Shown here piece after piece: positions 21,747-32,759 of a stretch of 64,000 nt of DNA; position 1 is the stretch's first letter, and each line of letters opens with the position of its first letter. The stretch is from assembly GCF_000003815.2 (NCBI RefSeq), contig NC_049983.1, forward strand, positions 7,011,784 through 7,075,783. Reading direction: 5' to 3'. Source of the DNA: Branchiostoma floridae. Taxonomy: Eukaryota; Chordata; Leptocardii; Amphioxiformes; Branchiostomatidae. The translations under genes and the position numbers were made by a program. The notes under the pieces are model-generated. The model saw nothing but the letters and a program-made list of their open reading frames with translations, made no database searches and had not been told where the DNA came from.

Positions 21747-22631
21747 CCCTATCTAGACCAGGCTTTTTTGGGATTCTTGGGACCAGGGGGTAATTTCAAA
21801 ACGGCTTGGGTTAAGATCACCAAATTTGGAGGGAATGATTTACTAGTGAAGTTTGATATTTTCTGTATTTTTGGTATCGTTATGACGTAATATGACGTAA
21901 TTATGACGTCATAATGTCATATTTTTGGCTAAAATCGTCAAAATATGAAATTTCCGCTATACTTAAAATGAATTGAACAAAATGATGACTATAAAGCTTA
22001 TCCTATTAGAGTCTAAGTCTGCTAAGTCTTTTGTTGCCAATGACGACGACACTGACGTCTATATGACGTCAGAAAATGACGTAATTTGTCCGCCATCTTG
22101 GATCGACAAGCTTGAATTTTCTAAAATACGACTTTTTCCACATAACCCCAAAACCCAATAGAAATGGACTAAAATGATCAAGTGATTGTGTTTTGTAAGA
22201 AAACAAAAGATTTTGACGGTATTTGAGCAAAAATTACATGTATTTATCGTTGAAAATGACATTGTCCGCCATCTTGGATCTTGACCCATGACGTCATCAA
22301 GTTAGCATGAATTATGAATATTTGATTTGAAATGTGACTTAACATTACACAGGATGTTCATGTTATAAATAAACAAGCTTGATGTAGCAATAAAACCATG
22401 AAATCCCATAATTCAAACTGAAATTAGGAAAATTTGGGGAAATATGCCTGTCAGAAACCCGTTGCCATGGCAACACGAAAAATTACCAACTAAATTTTTT
22501 TTCACGGAATTGTTGCCAACAATATTTTAGGAAAAGTCACCAAGTTTCGTAGTTCTAGCACACGTCGTTCGCCAGTTATATGACGTCAAAGTTGGCGCAG
22601 GCACTTTTAGCCCCCCCCTGGTCTAGATAGG
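21747..22631. mobile_element. TIR element rich in CRE and YY1-like motifs
   Basis: Ends are CCCTATCTAGACCAGG (left) and CCTGGTCTAGATAGG (right), separated by 885 bp. The left flank is TTAA, which with CCCT recalls piggyBac ends, but the right flank (AACG) does not match, so the superfamily is uncertain. The interior holds four perfect TGACGTCA palindromes (21904, 22064, 22289, 22581), four near matches (21883, 21893, 22053, 22078) and two CCGCCATCTTGG motifs (22090, 22266). No transposase frame is present. Confidence 0.65.
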
Positions 22632-22639
22632 AACGCACA

Positions 22640-23167
22640 GAAAGACACACATGGACGAACGTACACAAAACGGGATGATTTGGAAGCTGTGGTCCTTTCA
22701 AGTAACACATTTGGAAATAATTCAGAAATTTCTTGATAGATGTACTGTATACAACACTGTCCATTATGAACATTATCACCAATAAACCAGAATGTTAAAT
22801 TGGCAAAGAAATTGCCATTATGGTGATATTTGTATTCTCAATTTAAATACAGAGTGACAATGTTTATCTAATGACTCATACATGTGTTGTAAGTTTTTGT
22901 TTGGGGAATTGCTGAGCCACGACAGGGGACGTTGGCTACATTTCAAATGGCGTCATCTGTCTGGCACCTTCAGCAATAGCAACAGTTGGAGGCATCGTGG
23001 CCTGAAGGATTGTCCTGAATTGACCCTGCTAGCAAACTTCTTTTTTGCATTTCACTCTGTCTATCTTTTCATACTCCGGCCAAAGCAAGTAGATGGTCTT
23101 GGATTACATCGATGTCCTCTTAATTTTTGGCTGATTTTGAAAAAAAAGTAACTGCCAGAGGTCAAAA
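22640..23167. other. No recognisable feature before the gap
   Basis: An 89-codon frame (22882-23151) shows no motif. The segment ends at an N run. Confidence 0.3.
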
Positions 23168-23402
23168 NNNNNNNNNNNNNNNNNNNNNNNNNNNNNNNNN
23201 NNNNNNNNNNNNNNNNNNNNNNNNNNNNNNNNNNNNNNNNNNNNNNNNNNNNNNNNNNNNNNNNNNNNNNNNNNNNNNNNNNNNNNNNNNNNNNNNNNNN
23301 NNNNNNNNNNNNNNNNNNNNNNNNNNNNNNNNNNNNNNNNNNNNNNNNNNNNNNNNNNNNNNNNNNNNNNNNNNNNNNNNNNNNNNNNNNNNNNNNNNNN
23401 NN
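23168..23402. other. Assembly gap (235 N)
   Basis: Unsequenced. Any frame crossing it is an artefact. Confidence 1.
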
Positions 23403-23467
23403 TGTCACAACGTTTATGAGGTCTATTTCGTCGTTTGTAGCGCATCGGGTTTTTTCACCTTCGGGCA

Positions 23468-23713
23468 TTAAGCTTACATCTCGATGCACTTGGGGCACCG
23501 GTGCGGCACTGATGGATTCGAAATATTACTCAACAAATTTCAGCGATAAAGAACAGAATTTTTACGTTTTGTGTTTTTCGTTGTGTTCGAAGTCATACTT
23601 ATTGTGCAATATCTAACTTTCGAAAAATCGGCGAAAATAACAAAACAGTGCCGCTGTGAACGAACCCCGCAGTACCGCACCGGTGCCCCAAGTGCAGTGA
23701 GATACCACCTTTA
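23468..23713. mobile_element. Harbinger-like MITE (family A), intact
   Basis: The element 23471-23710 (240 bp) is flanked by TTA on both sides. The right end is CCAAGTGCAGTGAGATACCA then CCT. The left end is mutated but keeps GCACTTGGGGCACCGGTGCG. The core shows CTAAAGTCATA-like and CGGCGAAAATAACA blocks. It is non-coding. Confidence 0.88.
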
Positions 23714-23769
23714 GATCTAGAGACTTCCATCTCTGAAATGTCCTAACTGTGGCCTTGATGATGGCCTTG

Positions 23770-23905
23770 GTAAGGCGTCGGTGAGACGGAACGGTTAGGG
23801 CGTTTGGCTCAGATCTTCCGGGCTTGACGTTTGCAATGCCGCGATTGTCGTGCCCTTGGGAAAGGCACTTAACGGAAGTTTTCTAATAACTAACTTAACG
23901 GTGGA
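23770..23905 (+). mobile_element. tRNA-derived SINE, 5' part
   Basis: An A-box-like GAACGGTTAGGGCG and a degenerate B box (GGCTTGACGTTTGC) precede GTCGTGCCCTTGGGAAAGGC, the standard SINE body block. The 3' half is missing or too diverged. Confidence 0.6.
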
Positions 23906-23964
23906 GTGACGCCTACCGAGCCTCTCGGCAAGTCTGTTTTAAGTGCGATAAAAATACACAAGCT

Positions 23965-25150
23965 AATGCGTTAAGATCAGCCTATTTATCACCAGGAACT
24001 TAATTTGTTATTGTGATTCCTGCCATTCACGTCACAAGGAACAGTTGAACATTTTTCACCAAATTGTATAAAAAGATATCTTTAACATCCATCCTAATGA
24101 TACCCTTTATTTTTCACTTGAAGGTCACCACCAAACAAGGCTCATGGAGCGATTCGGGTTACAGTACTAGATTCAGTTTGCTGCAAATGGGATCTTTATA
24201 GTTTTTTTCCATTCTTGGGGAGTGTTTGATAAACGACAATGTCGAGACCGCGAATTAACTTTCTTTCAAGACAGCATCCTTCAGTAAGTTAGTTCTTGAT
24301 GGATTTGCTGCGTCAATGTGCTAAGATGTGTCCATTTACCACCAAGAACAGCGATTTTTCTTTGTTCTTGTTTCTCCGATTTGTACTACTTGCAAAAATA
24401 CTTAAAAGAAGAATTGTTACTTTCATTTGCGTTGCAGCTGCCGGTTCTTTTAAACGGGAACGTCACATTTTTTTTCCTTCTTGTGATGTGCTTCAATGAT
24501 AAACGACCTTGGTGAACATGAAAAACACTGCCGATAACACCCTTTAAAGTACTTGATGGAAACACACACAGATTTGGTAGGCCAATGTACCAAGATCTGC
24601 CCATTTACCGCAAAGCACGAGCAATCATTCTCGGTGATTCTGCGATGCAATTCACATGGCAGCAGCGCGTTTTTTCGCCAATATGTATGCAAAGATACTT
24701 TGAATAGGGACTTTTTCTTTCATTTGCAGCTGCCTGTTCTTTTAAACGGAAACTTCACATGTGTTTTCCTTTCTTGTGGTGTGCTTGATAAAGTACCTTG
24801 TTAAAGATGCGAAACACTGCTGATAGTAACTGCTGGTAGTCTTTGATTGAAACGCACACACAGATTCAGTGCGCCTACGTGCCAATATCTGAACATTTAA
24901 CAGTAAGAACAGCAATTTTTCTTGGTGAATTTGCCATGCAATTCACAACGAACGCAATGTTTCACCAAATTACCTGCAAAGATAATCTAATCAACATCTC
25001 ATACCACGGAGGAATTGGTACTTTAATTTGCAGCTGCCCAATCTTTGAAATGGAAATTTCGCACGTTTTTCCTGTTCGTGCGGTTTGCCTGATAAACAAC
25101 CTTGCTGAAGCTACGATTCACCTTGCTGATAGCACCCTTACTCCATGATG
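23965..25150 (+). repeat. Tandem array, four units of about 285 bp
   Basis: Unit landmarks of the type CCATTTACCACCAAGAACAG occur near 23977, 24330, 24600 and 24890. Each unit then has a T-rich block, GCAAAGATA, TTTGCAGCTGCC, AAACGGAAAC and a TGATAAAC block. Open frames at 24318-24515, 24553-24804 and 24843-25148 repeat similar residues because the units are related, and some frames break. A single inverted relative lies at 32395-32500. The function is unknown. Confidence 0.7.
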
Positions 25151-25808
25151 GATTACTTTGCTAATGGCCCACCCTGTCGCCATTGAAAACCTAGGGCTTT
25201 CCAATAAAGTTGTGATGCTATCATTTTCAGCACCGTTTCACAAAAACACAGAGCGGAAAGTGCTGAATTTATATCCATGTTCTGCTGTCAAAATATAGTG
25301 CTTTACTGCTTTGATGTTCCTTTCACCTGCGTTTACCAATATTGATGGTGCCGCATGGTAAGATTATAAGTGGATTCTGTTAGCAATGATCGCTACGATT
25401 CGTCTTCCTTTGTGTACAGCCATGCGTTTTGTGAAGATGATAGACAGCCCTTTTACAGGAATACAGTTGAGAGCATCTAAGGACAACGTTAACCAGTTTG
25501 AGATACATTCCAGGAAGAAATCCACTTACGTCTATATAGCTAGCAGACGATTGAGCTTTTAAAAGAAATGATCAACTTTGGGGACGAGGTTCCATCCGGG
25601 TACATGGTAGCAGAAGCCCTTATAGTATAGCATTGGGCATTGCGCAAAGGAGACGATCGCGATGCTCAACAACTGGTGAATCATGAAGATGGTGAGAGAG
25701 TGATCTAGATTTATCAGGAGGATCATCTATCATCGCCATCTATCTCTTCTTTCAGGGCTGGCGCAGGGTAACACTTGCACTGATAATTAGGCATAGATTC
25801 TAATTTCG
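25151..25808. other. No recognisable feature
   Basis: No repeats or motif-bearing frames seen. Confidence 0.3.
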
Positions 25809-25811
25809 CCG

Positions 25812-26062
25812 GTGCACGTCAGGGATGTAACCCCGGGGGGCTCCGAAGCTTGGTCAATTTGTCCAGGTGGACTGGTGGATACTGGGTGGTACACCATGGT
25901 GCTCTCCCCCGGTAGTTCAAGGTGTCTATTTGTTACCGAGCCCCGGGTTTATTTTATGTCCGAGTTTAATTCAACCCATTGCCCGGCCGGGCCCAAAATA
26001 CACCGGGAGCCGCAAGTTGCCCCATGGGGCCACGTAGGGGTCACTCCTGAAAGTGCCAAAAC
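25812..26062 (+). repeat. GC-rich dispersed repeat
   Basis: This is the reverse-complement relative of 53291-53540. Shared words include GGCTCCGAAGC, GGTGTCTAT, TGTTACCG, CCCGGGTT, TTCAACCC, GCCGGGCCC and GGTCACG / GGCCACGTAGGG. It is much richer in GC than its surroundings. A 117-codon frame spans it, and similar residues are encoded by the other copy in two frames. No Pol III boxes are evident. Confidence 0.7.
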
Positions 26063-26069
26063 AGCATCC

Positions 26070-26940
26070 CACAAACTGCCCGGCAGGGCCATTTTTACCA
26101 ATAAGGACCATAGCCTAAAGAAGGACGCTATAACACGCTCTTCAATATCCCGTTGCGACCACTGAGCGACAAAAAATCTACAGATAACGAATTCCATAGA
26201 TATAGAAAAAGAACTAATAAAACTTTTGATGGTTTGGATGTTTCTGTCTATTTAGTTGACAAGTTGCATTTTGAGTTATACTTTTACATATAAGGCATAG
26301 TGAATCACCGTACGGATGATAGGAGACGGAGGTTCACCAGGCCTCCATCCGGGTGATTTATAACTTTCAACCAAATAACGCTCTACTTGGATTCATCTGA
26401 GGTGAAAATGAGAAAGCGCCTTGAACTTCCTACTGTAATCATTCGGTTGTTACTGATCCGTGTAAGACTGGTTCTGTAATAAAATACATGTCACGGGATG
26501 CAATCAATCCTCGGCCGACTTGAGTCAAAATTGCGCCCTTGTCCGCTCAATCAGGCTCACTGTTGTAACTTTGGCCTGAGATGTTTAGTAGCTCTACCGT
26601 CTCAAGGACGTTTGGACAATCGCTTGTCCTGCACTGAGATTGGGAGGGCAAATTAATATAGTATAAAGGGTTCGTCACAGCACGTGCGATCTCAATATCA
26701 ATGCTTTAGAATCAAGTAACTTGGGCCTACGATTTGGGTATTGAAAACGTCTCAAGGACAATCGGAGCATTTCAAAACTGCAGAATTCGGAGGGGCGGGC
26801 ACTTTCTTTCGGTACAAAGTTTTTGTTACATCTTGCAAATTTTATTTTAGAATCCAGCATATCGGAAAAAACACATCATTGATCTGCCCTTAAGTAGTTG
26901 TCCGCATTGATTAGGGTATGAAGGCATTGCCAAAGAATGT
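26070..26940. other. No recognisable feature
   Basis: No repeats or motif-bearing frames were seen. Confidence 0.3.
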
Positions 26941-26944
26941 CATC

Positions 26945-27240
26945 GAGAACCAAATGAGTATCTAGCTTCGGTTAGGGACGTCCCTATGACAGGACGTTAT
27001 GTGCAGGTCCCGTCTTGGAAGAGAGCCACACCTCGAGCACATAAATGAACCCACCAAACCCATCGAAAAGAGCAGGTCCCTTTCGGATACCTTACAGTCC
27101 AATGGCCGCAGCTTGAGCAGTTACTGTTGTGAGGTAACCAGTTTTCTGTACTGACTGCCATTACAAACCTTTGCGATTTAGCCACGCCAAATTGTAAACT
27201 CGTCGCAATTCGATTATATCTGTCCACCCAAAACAAAAAC
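26945..27240 (+). mobile_element. SINE body and 3' end, head missing
   Basis: Contains AATGAGTATCTAGCTTCGGT, GACAGGACGTTATGTGCAGG, GAAGAGAGCCACACCTCGAG, ACCAAACCCATCGAAAAGAG and the 3' block TTTGCGATTTAGCCACGCCA, in the same order as the SINE at 8.95-9.42 kb. The tRNA-like head is not present. Confidence 0.7.
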
Positions 27241-28185
27241 AAATGCTGGATAACACACAAAGTAGCTTCTGGCAGTTTTGAGTAAGATAAAAGACAACCA
27301 AACTCCAGGAGCTGGGGGTCTCCAGATCCGACATGACTGTCTACGCCCAGTGCAGAACAACGTGGCAAGAACTGTCCGAACTGTCTGTAGCCGCCACACA
27401 TCAACTTATGATGCAAGCGAACGATTGATTGATTGAAACTTCACACGTACAAACCATGTCTCTTACATGTATGACGTCAACGTCCCGGTGGTTGGCAAAT
27501 TGCCATTATCCGCGGATGTATGTAGGGCATGCCGGACGTTTTCTCTGCTACCTTAAAAGGATTATCTTCTTCAACGCGATTATCAGATTGAAGGCCCTGC
27601 CCGCATTTAAGCTGAGTGAACGGAGATGGCTGACCTTTCTGGTTCGTGGCATGATAGATGCACACATCGCCTGGCTATAATGAAAAGCTTAAAGTTTTCC
27701 CCCAGAAATTTAGCTTGGCGCCACCACAGATAAGTCGTGGTCTGCAATTCCAGCCCTTCCCTTATCCTACTTTGGCAGGACTGGTAAAGGACTATGAACT
27801 GAAGCGATAGTTGTAGATGGAAACATGGAAACTGAATATCTTTTATGATGAATGCATTGTCGCGTTGATGTAGGTACTCCCAACGTATGAATTTTGATGA
27901 TAAAAGTTTTTCTTACTTTTCTGTTGTTGGTCTTTGACGTAACTGTGGAACTATGAATGAATTGTCGAAGCCATCTCTGTTCAGGCCTTGTAGATTCAAG
28001 TAAAATATGTCTGTTCATTACAATTTTTTTTATTATCTGGCAAGGGAGATGTGGCACAAACAAAGCACAGATAGAAGGGCATAGATAAACCCAATTTTTT
28101 TAGCCTTTTGAGGCCCTATGGACAGTGGGTTATTATACATTTTGTATCGGGCAAGGTGTTTGAAGGCGGAGCCCATCCTTAAGAT
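27241..28185. other. No recognisable feature
   Basis: Short unsupported frames only. Confidence 0.3.
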
Positions 28186-28189
28186 TCTA

Positions 28190-28330
28190 CCACCTTTACC
28201 TCCCCAACCGAGTTCGGAAATCCACTTTTACACCTGATGTGAGTAAAAATTGCTCTTCCCAACGGCACAAGGTCGGTAGCATGACAGAATTCGAAACCAA
28301 TACCGCTGAGTTCTAGGCTAAATAACATGA
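28190..28330 (-). mobile_element. tRNA-derived SINE fragment
   Basis: On the minus strand, GAATTCTGTCATGC, GTGCCGTTGGGAAGAGC and CTCACATCAGGTGTAAAAGT match the SINE B-box-to-body segment (CTTGGGAAAGGCAC, then CACTTCACCCAGGT). The 3' half is absent. Confidence 0.55.
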
Positions 28331-28339
28331 AGTTAGAAG

Positions 28340-29115
28340 TTGTGCATGGATCCTTGTGATATGTCTGTAGGTGGATAGGAGGAGTTGGCAAAAAAAGAAG
28401 GTCAAGTTTGATAATGAGCCCCCTAGTGCCTGTCTTAGTGACTGCAGCGGAACGTCCGGTTTGATATCCCTGGTTCTGGACACAGTATGCCCCTATGTGC
28501 TTCCGTGCCAGGCAGGCAACCTGCCCGCCCTAACCCAGGACCTCAGCTGGGCCATTTGAGGGTAGTCCTATGTAGATGTAGATCTTTTGAGTGGTAGCTA
28601 GCTGTTGGTCAAACTATAGTAAGTTCTTTTTGAAGTGTTACAAAGAACAAATAGTTTGCCCCTTATGTTTTGAGTGGTAGATAGGTCTTGTTGAAACTAC
28701 AGTTATTCTTGAAGTGTTACAAAGAACAAATATCGTTCCTGCTCAACAAACGCAGAGCTTTCAGACGAATGACGCCACGTCCTATCCGAGAAAATGTTGT
28801 GCACTCCAAAATATCGGCATGTCAGTCGCCACTAATCCAAGCAAATTGGATATTTTCACGCGTCAAATCAACGTTTGCCGTCAGGCTTACCACTGACACT
28901 ATGAGATACGAGTCACACCAGGGATTCTATCGGAGGATCGAAGATAATAGACGCTCCTTTGACCTCCAAGGCGTTTTCCGATATAACATGTGCGAAGCAC
29001 ACACAGCGTGTCCTAAATCATTACCGTTGGAAGATTAGACTTCAAGGACGACGTATTTTGTCATTGGCTTTCCAGCGATAACTCCAACGATTCCACCAAT
29101 AGTCTGCGGGATTTT
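28340..29115. other. Unassigned; short internal repetition at 28.57-28.74 kb
   Basis: TTTTGAGTGGTAG, TGTTGGTCAAACTA-like words and GAAGTGTTACAAAGAACAAA occur twice about 95 bp apart (28587-28650 and 28671-28730), a small tandem duplication. A 116-codon frame (28688-29038) has no motif. Confidence 0.4.
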
Positions 29116-29118
29116 TGA

Positions 29119-29367
29119 TAATACCCCTTTCCAATAGGACGGCGCTCTCGCCGCGCTCTCTCTGCGACCTAAAATTTGACATATCACTCAACGAATCGTA
29201 TAGTATAGTATAGGAAAGAAACGTATCTTTTTACACTTTGTGTGTCTTCTCAGTCGCACTTTATGTTTTCTTTGATAAACCCAGTGTGAAAGCGAAGGTT
29301 ACACATGTACTATTTAGGTCGCAGTGAGAGCGCAGGGCGATCGCCGTCTAGTGGAAAGGGGGCCTAA
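29119..29367. mobile_element. Harbinger-like MITE (family B), second copy
   Basis: The element 29122-29364 (243 bp) is flanked by TAA on both sides. It is in the opposite orientation to 6184-6429: its right end GATCGCCGTCTAGTGGAAAG matches the left end of that copy. The TTTACACTTTGTGTGTCTTC core is shared. It is non-coding. Confidence 0.85.
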
Positions 29368-29369
29368 AT

Positions 29370-31000
29370 TGTAATTGGATGGACAATGGTATATTCCTGT
29401 GAAATAGTTTACATTGGATGCAATTTTGCAAAGAATCTCTTAAGAATGGTGTTGCCATATCACAGACACGCAGAGCGACCCGTCTTGCCACATGAAAAAT
29501 GACCGAAGCAATACAACAGCGGAAGACGAACATCGAAAACAGCGGCACCTCGGGCCACCGTATGATTGGATAACCGAGTAATTGAATCAATGATTGATTG
29601 CCTGGCATTGCCTTCACAACATGCTTACGGTGATGCGAAAGCCATTATATATAACACCGATGGGCTATACACATGATTATCGGCGGGGTACATTGCGTTT
29701 TATTACGTACACAAAAAGAGTACCGCCTGAGGATAGGGTAGATGAAAGCCCCAACACAATGAGTTACGGTACGGGAACGTTATTTATCTGGCGTTACCAG
29801 AAGACTCAGAGCTTGATGCCACGAACTGCATCCGCAAGCCAAACGGAATTCATTCGGACAGCAATCGATATAAATCTCATATCAGGTCCGCAAAAAATCC
29901 TTGAACCTCGGGGTACTTCCTCATCGCTGATTATCGGTCCTGTTGACTCGTTTATCTTCAGCTCTACCTGGAGGGTTTAGAGGAGACTTATGGCACCATC
30001 TGTGTCCTCATTAAGGTGAACATCCGTATCGAGTGCTCGAAGCATGCGAGTTGCTTTTATGCGACGTTACAAGCGGAAATTGACGAGATTTTGATGTAAA
30101 GTTCTATGTAAAGGCAAGCTGAGCTTGGCTCAGGGCTTCAGTTTTTGAAGTCTGATTTTTTGGCACTTTTCTACGTGATAAGATGAAATGGAGCAAAAAT
30201 TTGATGTTGCTGTGCTACGAGAACGCTATGAAAGTCAGGGCGCCTAATTTTTGGGGGTTCCAAAAATAAGGGAATCATCGTCCAGCCCATCTCTTTTTAA
30301 CCGCCCAAAATATCAAATAATGATGTATATGTTTTAAAATGGTACGGTTAATGTCAATATCATACAGATTGCCTTATCCACAATATATCGAGTTTTAATG
30401 CCCTGATATCGCTTAGGCTGCCTTTAATAACATCAAAGGGGTAATGCCTATTATGTATAACGTTTGTAAATAAAAGTTGTGGTTGATCATCTACAAGTTT
30501 GTGCCATACGAGACATCTTGTTTCAACATCTTTATAACATTATAACATTATGAAAATGGTTTATAGCATAAACATCATAGCCTACATTACAGCATTACAT
30601 TTGTGACAGAGCAATTTTACCCATTTTTGGCCTAGTACATGGTTTAACAGTAGAGCAGCTTCAGCTAGGAAGCTTCCGTATAGGTTTATTCTCTTACTAC
30701 AGCCAGCACACCAGTTTTTAAATATAACAATTTTTGCTATTGTTAACAACAGGTTGATTATTGATGTAAGGTCATCGATAGCAGAAGAGTGCTCTTTTTT
30801 TGTTTTGGCAAAAAAATGCAAAACGATCAACTTTCCTATTAATAAACAAAGTAGAAAATAAGAACGAGAAGCTTTCAACCAAAGTTGCAATGTCAGGCAA
30901 TGCTGCTTTCCTATATTGCAATCATTTTGTAACAACACGCAACGCCAGACAGTGATCTGTCAAACTGATTGCCTGAACACCTGTACCACTCTCGCTGGAG
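29370..31000. other. No recognisable feature
   Basis: A 128-codon frame (29594-29980) and a 118-codon frame (30582-30938) lack recognisable domains. No terminal repeats were seen. Confidence 0.35.
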
Positions 31001-31004
31001 TAGC

Positions 31005-31660
31005 AAAACACTTATTCTGTCACACAAAGTTTCATGATTCCAACAACAGTTATCACCACCCCACACGTACCGTGCTCTCGGGAACTGTAACAGTGAAAAC
31101 AGTCAATACATGTACCTGTAACAAGCCAGTCAACTATGAAGTGTCATTCCTGAAGGTTGGCATTTCCTGCTAGCTCTTAGGTGTCGCATCTTCAAGGCTG
31201 GAAGAGCAATGCACTTCTTCTGTCACACAAAGTTTCATGATTCCCACAACAGTTATCATCACCGCAGACGTACTGTGCTCTTGGGAACTGTAACAGTGAA
31301 AACAGTCAATACATGTACCTGTAACAAGCCAGTCAACTATGAAGTGTCATTTCTGTATGTTTGTATTTGCTGCGAGCTCTTAAGATGGTTTCTCACTGCA
31401 CTTGGGGCACCGGTGCGGCACTGCGGGGTTAAAAAAACCAGTTAACGAATTTCAAAGATGGAGAAGGATTTTTCTTATGTTTTGTGTATTTTGTTGTCTT
31501 CTAAGTCATACATTTACGTATTATGCAATATCTAACTAAAATGGTTGATAACACAACAGAGTCGCAGTGAACGAACCCCGCAGTACCGCACCGGTGCCCC
31601 GAGTGCAGTGAGATACCACCTTTAGGTGTTGCATATTCAAGACAAGCACTCTTATGTACT
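31005..31660 (+). repeat. 203-bp tandem duplication, second copy split by a MITE
   Basis: TCACACAAAGTTTCATGATT starts at 31019 and 31222. The two copies share long identical runs, including GGGAACTGTAACAGTGAAAA and GTCAATACATGTACCTGTAA. Copy 2 is interrupted by the MITE at 31383-31621 and resumes with GGTGTTGCATATTCAAG, aligning to GGTGTCGCATCTTCAAG in copy 1. Both copies are open in one frame with near-identical residues, which is explained by recent duplication and is not evidence of a gene. Confidence 0.85.
31380..31624. mobile_element. Harbinger-like MITE (family A), intact with readable empty site
   Basis: The element 31383-31621 (239 bp) is flanked by TTA. The left end is AGATGGTTTCTCACTGCACT and the right end AGTGCAGTGAGATACCACCT. 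The unoccupied paralogous site at about 31177 reads CTCTTAGGTGTCGCA with one TTA, proving a 3-bp duplication of TTA and fixing both element ends. It is non-coding. Confidence 0.92.
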
Positions 31661-31661
31661 T

Positions 31662-32390
31662 GATGAATGTCTCATCCAAGGGTCGCCAGTGCCATCCCTT
31701 CATCTACAATTCCCTTGTGTCCCATGACCTGTATGACCTTTTATCTACAACAGCTTCTTGCCAAGTGACCTTTGTGACCGTTGACCTCCTGGTCACCTGA
31801 CAACCCTATGCTGAGCTGATGAAACATGGCGCATGCCATTTGAAAGTCTTCACACCAATATTTACAGTCATGTCTATCAGTCTTGATATTCTCTACGATA
31901 TTCTGATATAAATCTAAATATACTTTGCCCTTTGTATCACCTTAAGGACTCATAGCAGTGATAAAAACACCCAAAAGTAACAACCAACCGTTCAATTGCG
32001 TTTCATTCAGGACTAATACGTTTCTACATGCTGCTCTAATATAGTGGAGGCAAGCTCTCTTCCAGATCTGTCTTTCAGGCATATCTAATGTATTCTGAAT
32101 GTGTCTTATTATGTCCTCTCTGCAACTTGAAAGCTGTTGGCTACGTGGGTGAGTGGCAGATGGTTAGCATCTCAAGTAAAAATCTCTTTGTGATTGTCCG
32201 TCGGCCTGAAGAGGACCGCTTTGTCATTGTCATTCATCTTTCCGTTGGGTGGGTTGGATCGTATGTCGTATGAGCCATCAGCGGATGGCTGTACAGTCCT
32301 CTTCTTGCACAGGATTGGACAGGAAATAGAGCAGTGTTCCGACTATGAGTTTGCGGTTGCACGTTCTTCTCTGACTTGAACTTGCCTTTT
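31662..32390. other. No recognisable feature
   Basis: Overlapping 61-codon frames without motifs. No repeats assigned. Confidence 0.3.
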
Positions 32391-32394
32391 CTAT

Positions 32395-32500
32395 TGAGTG
32401 GCAAAACAAAAATTCACGGCTCTTAGTGGCAAATGTGCAAATTTTGACACACTGGCGCACCAAATTCGTGTGTTTTTTGGCACTTTTAGACAAATTAGAC
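32395..32500 (-). repeat. Single dispersed copy of the 24-25 kb tandem unit
   Basis: The minus strand reads AAAACACACGAATTTGGTGC, GCCAGTGTGTCAAAATTTGC and ACATTTGCCACTAAGAGC, matching the unit start near 24558-24620. The unit is therefore a dispersed repeat as well as a tandem one. Confidence 0.6.
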
Positions 32501-32524
32501 GTGAGGCCCTTTGGGTGTCACTCC

Positions 32525-32625
32525 ACCTTCATGCGAGCTGGGGCATGGCGAGTATCGAACTCAGTACCTACTGATTCCGATTCAAACACTCTACCCGTTG
32601 CGCCACACAGACACCCTCATGAGAA
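32525..32625 (-). mobile_element. tRNA-derived SINE head
   Basis: On the minus strand the A box is TGGCGCAACGGGTAGAG and the B box GAGTTCGATACTCGCC, with tRNA-like spacing. The SINE body after the head is not evident. Confidence 0.65.
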
Positions 32626-32759
32626 AAGATCTACATAATGTGAATCTTTACTGTCAAATTTCTGCTAGTTACCAAGTACAGAAAGATGAAGGTGAAGTAT
32701 TGTTTTACATGTTATTCATTCAGATACATTTTGCATGAGATTTGCAATGAGGATTGTTA

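Noticed and set aside
23061-23498. Frames of 113-145 codons on both strands
   Set aside because: They span the 235-N gap.
29594-29980. 128-codon open frame
   Set aside because: No recognised domain or supporting context.
30916-31445. Duplicated peptide (CHTKFHDS block) as a two-exon gene
   Set aside because: Similarity is explained by a recent DNA duplication; the second frame runs into a MITE.
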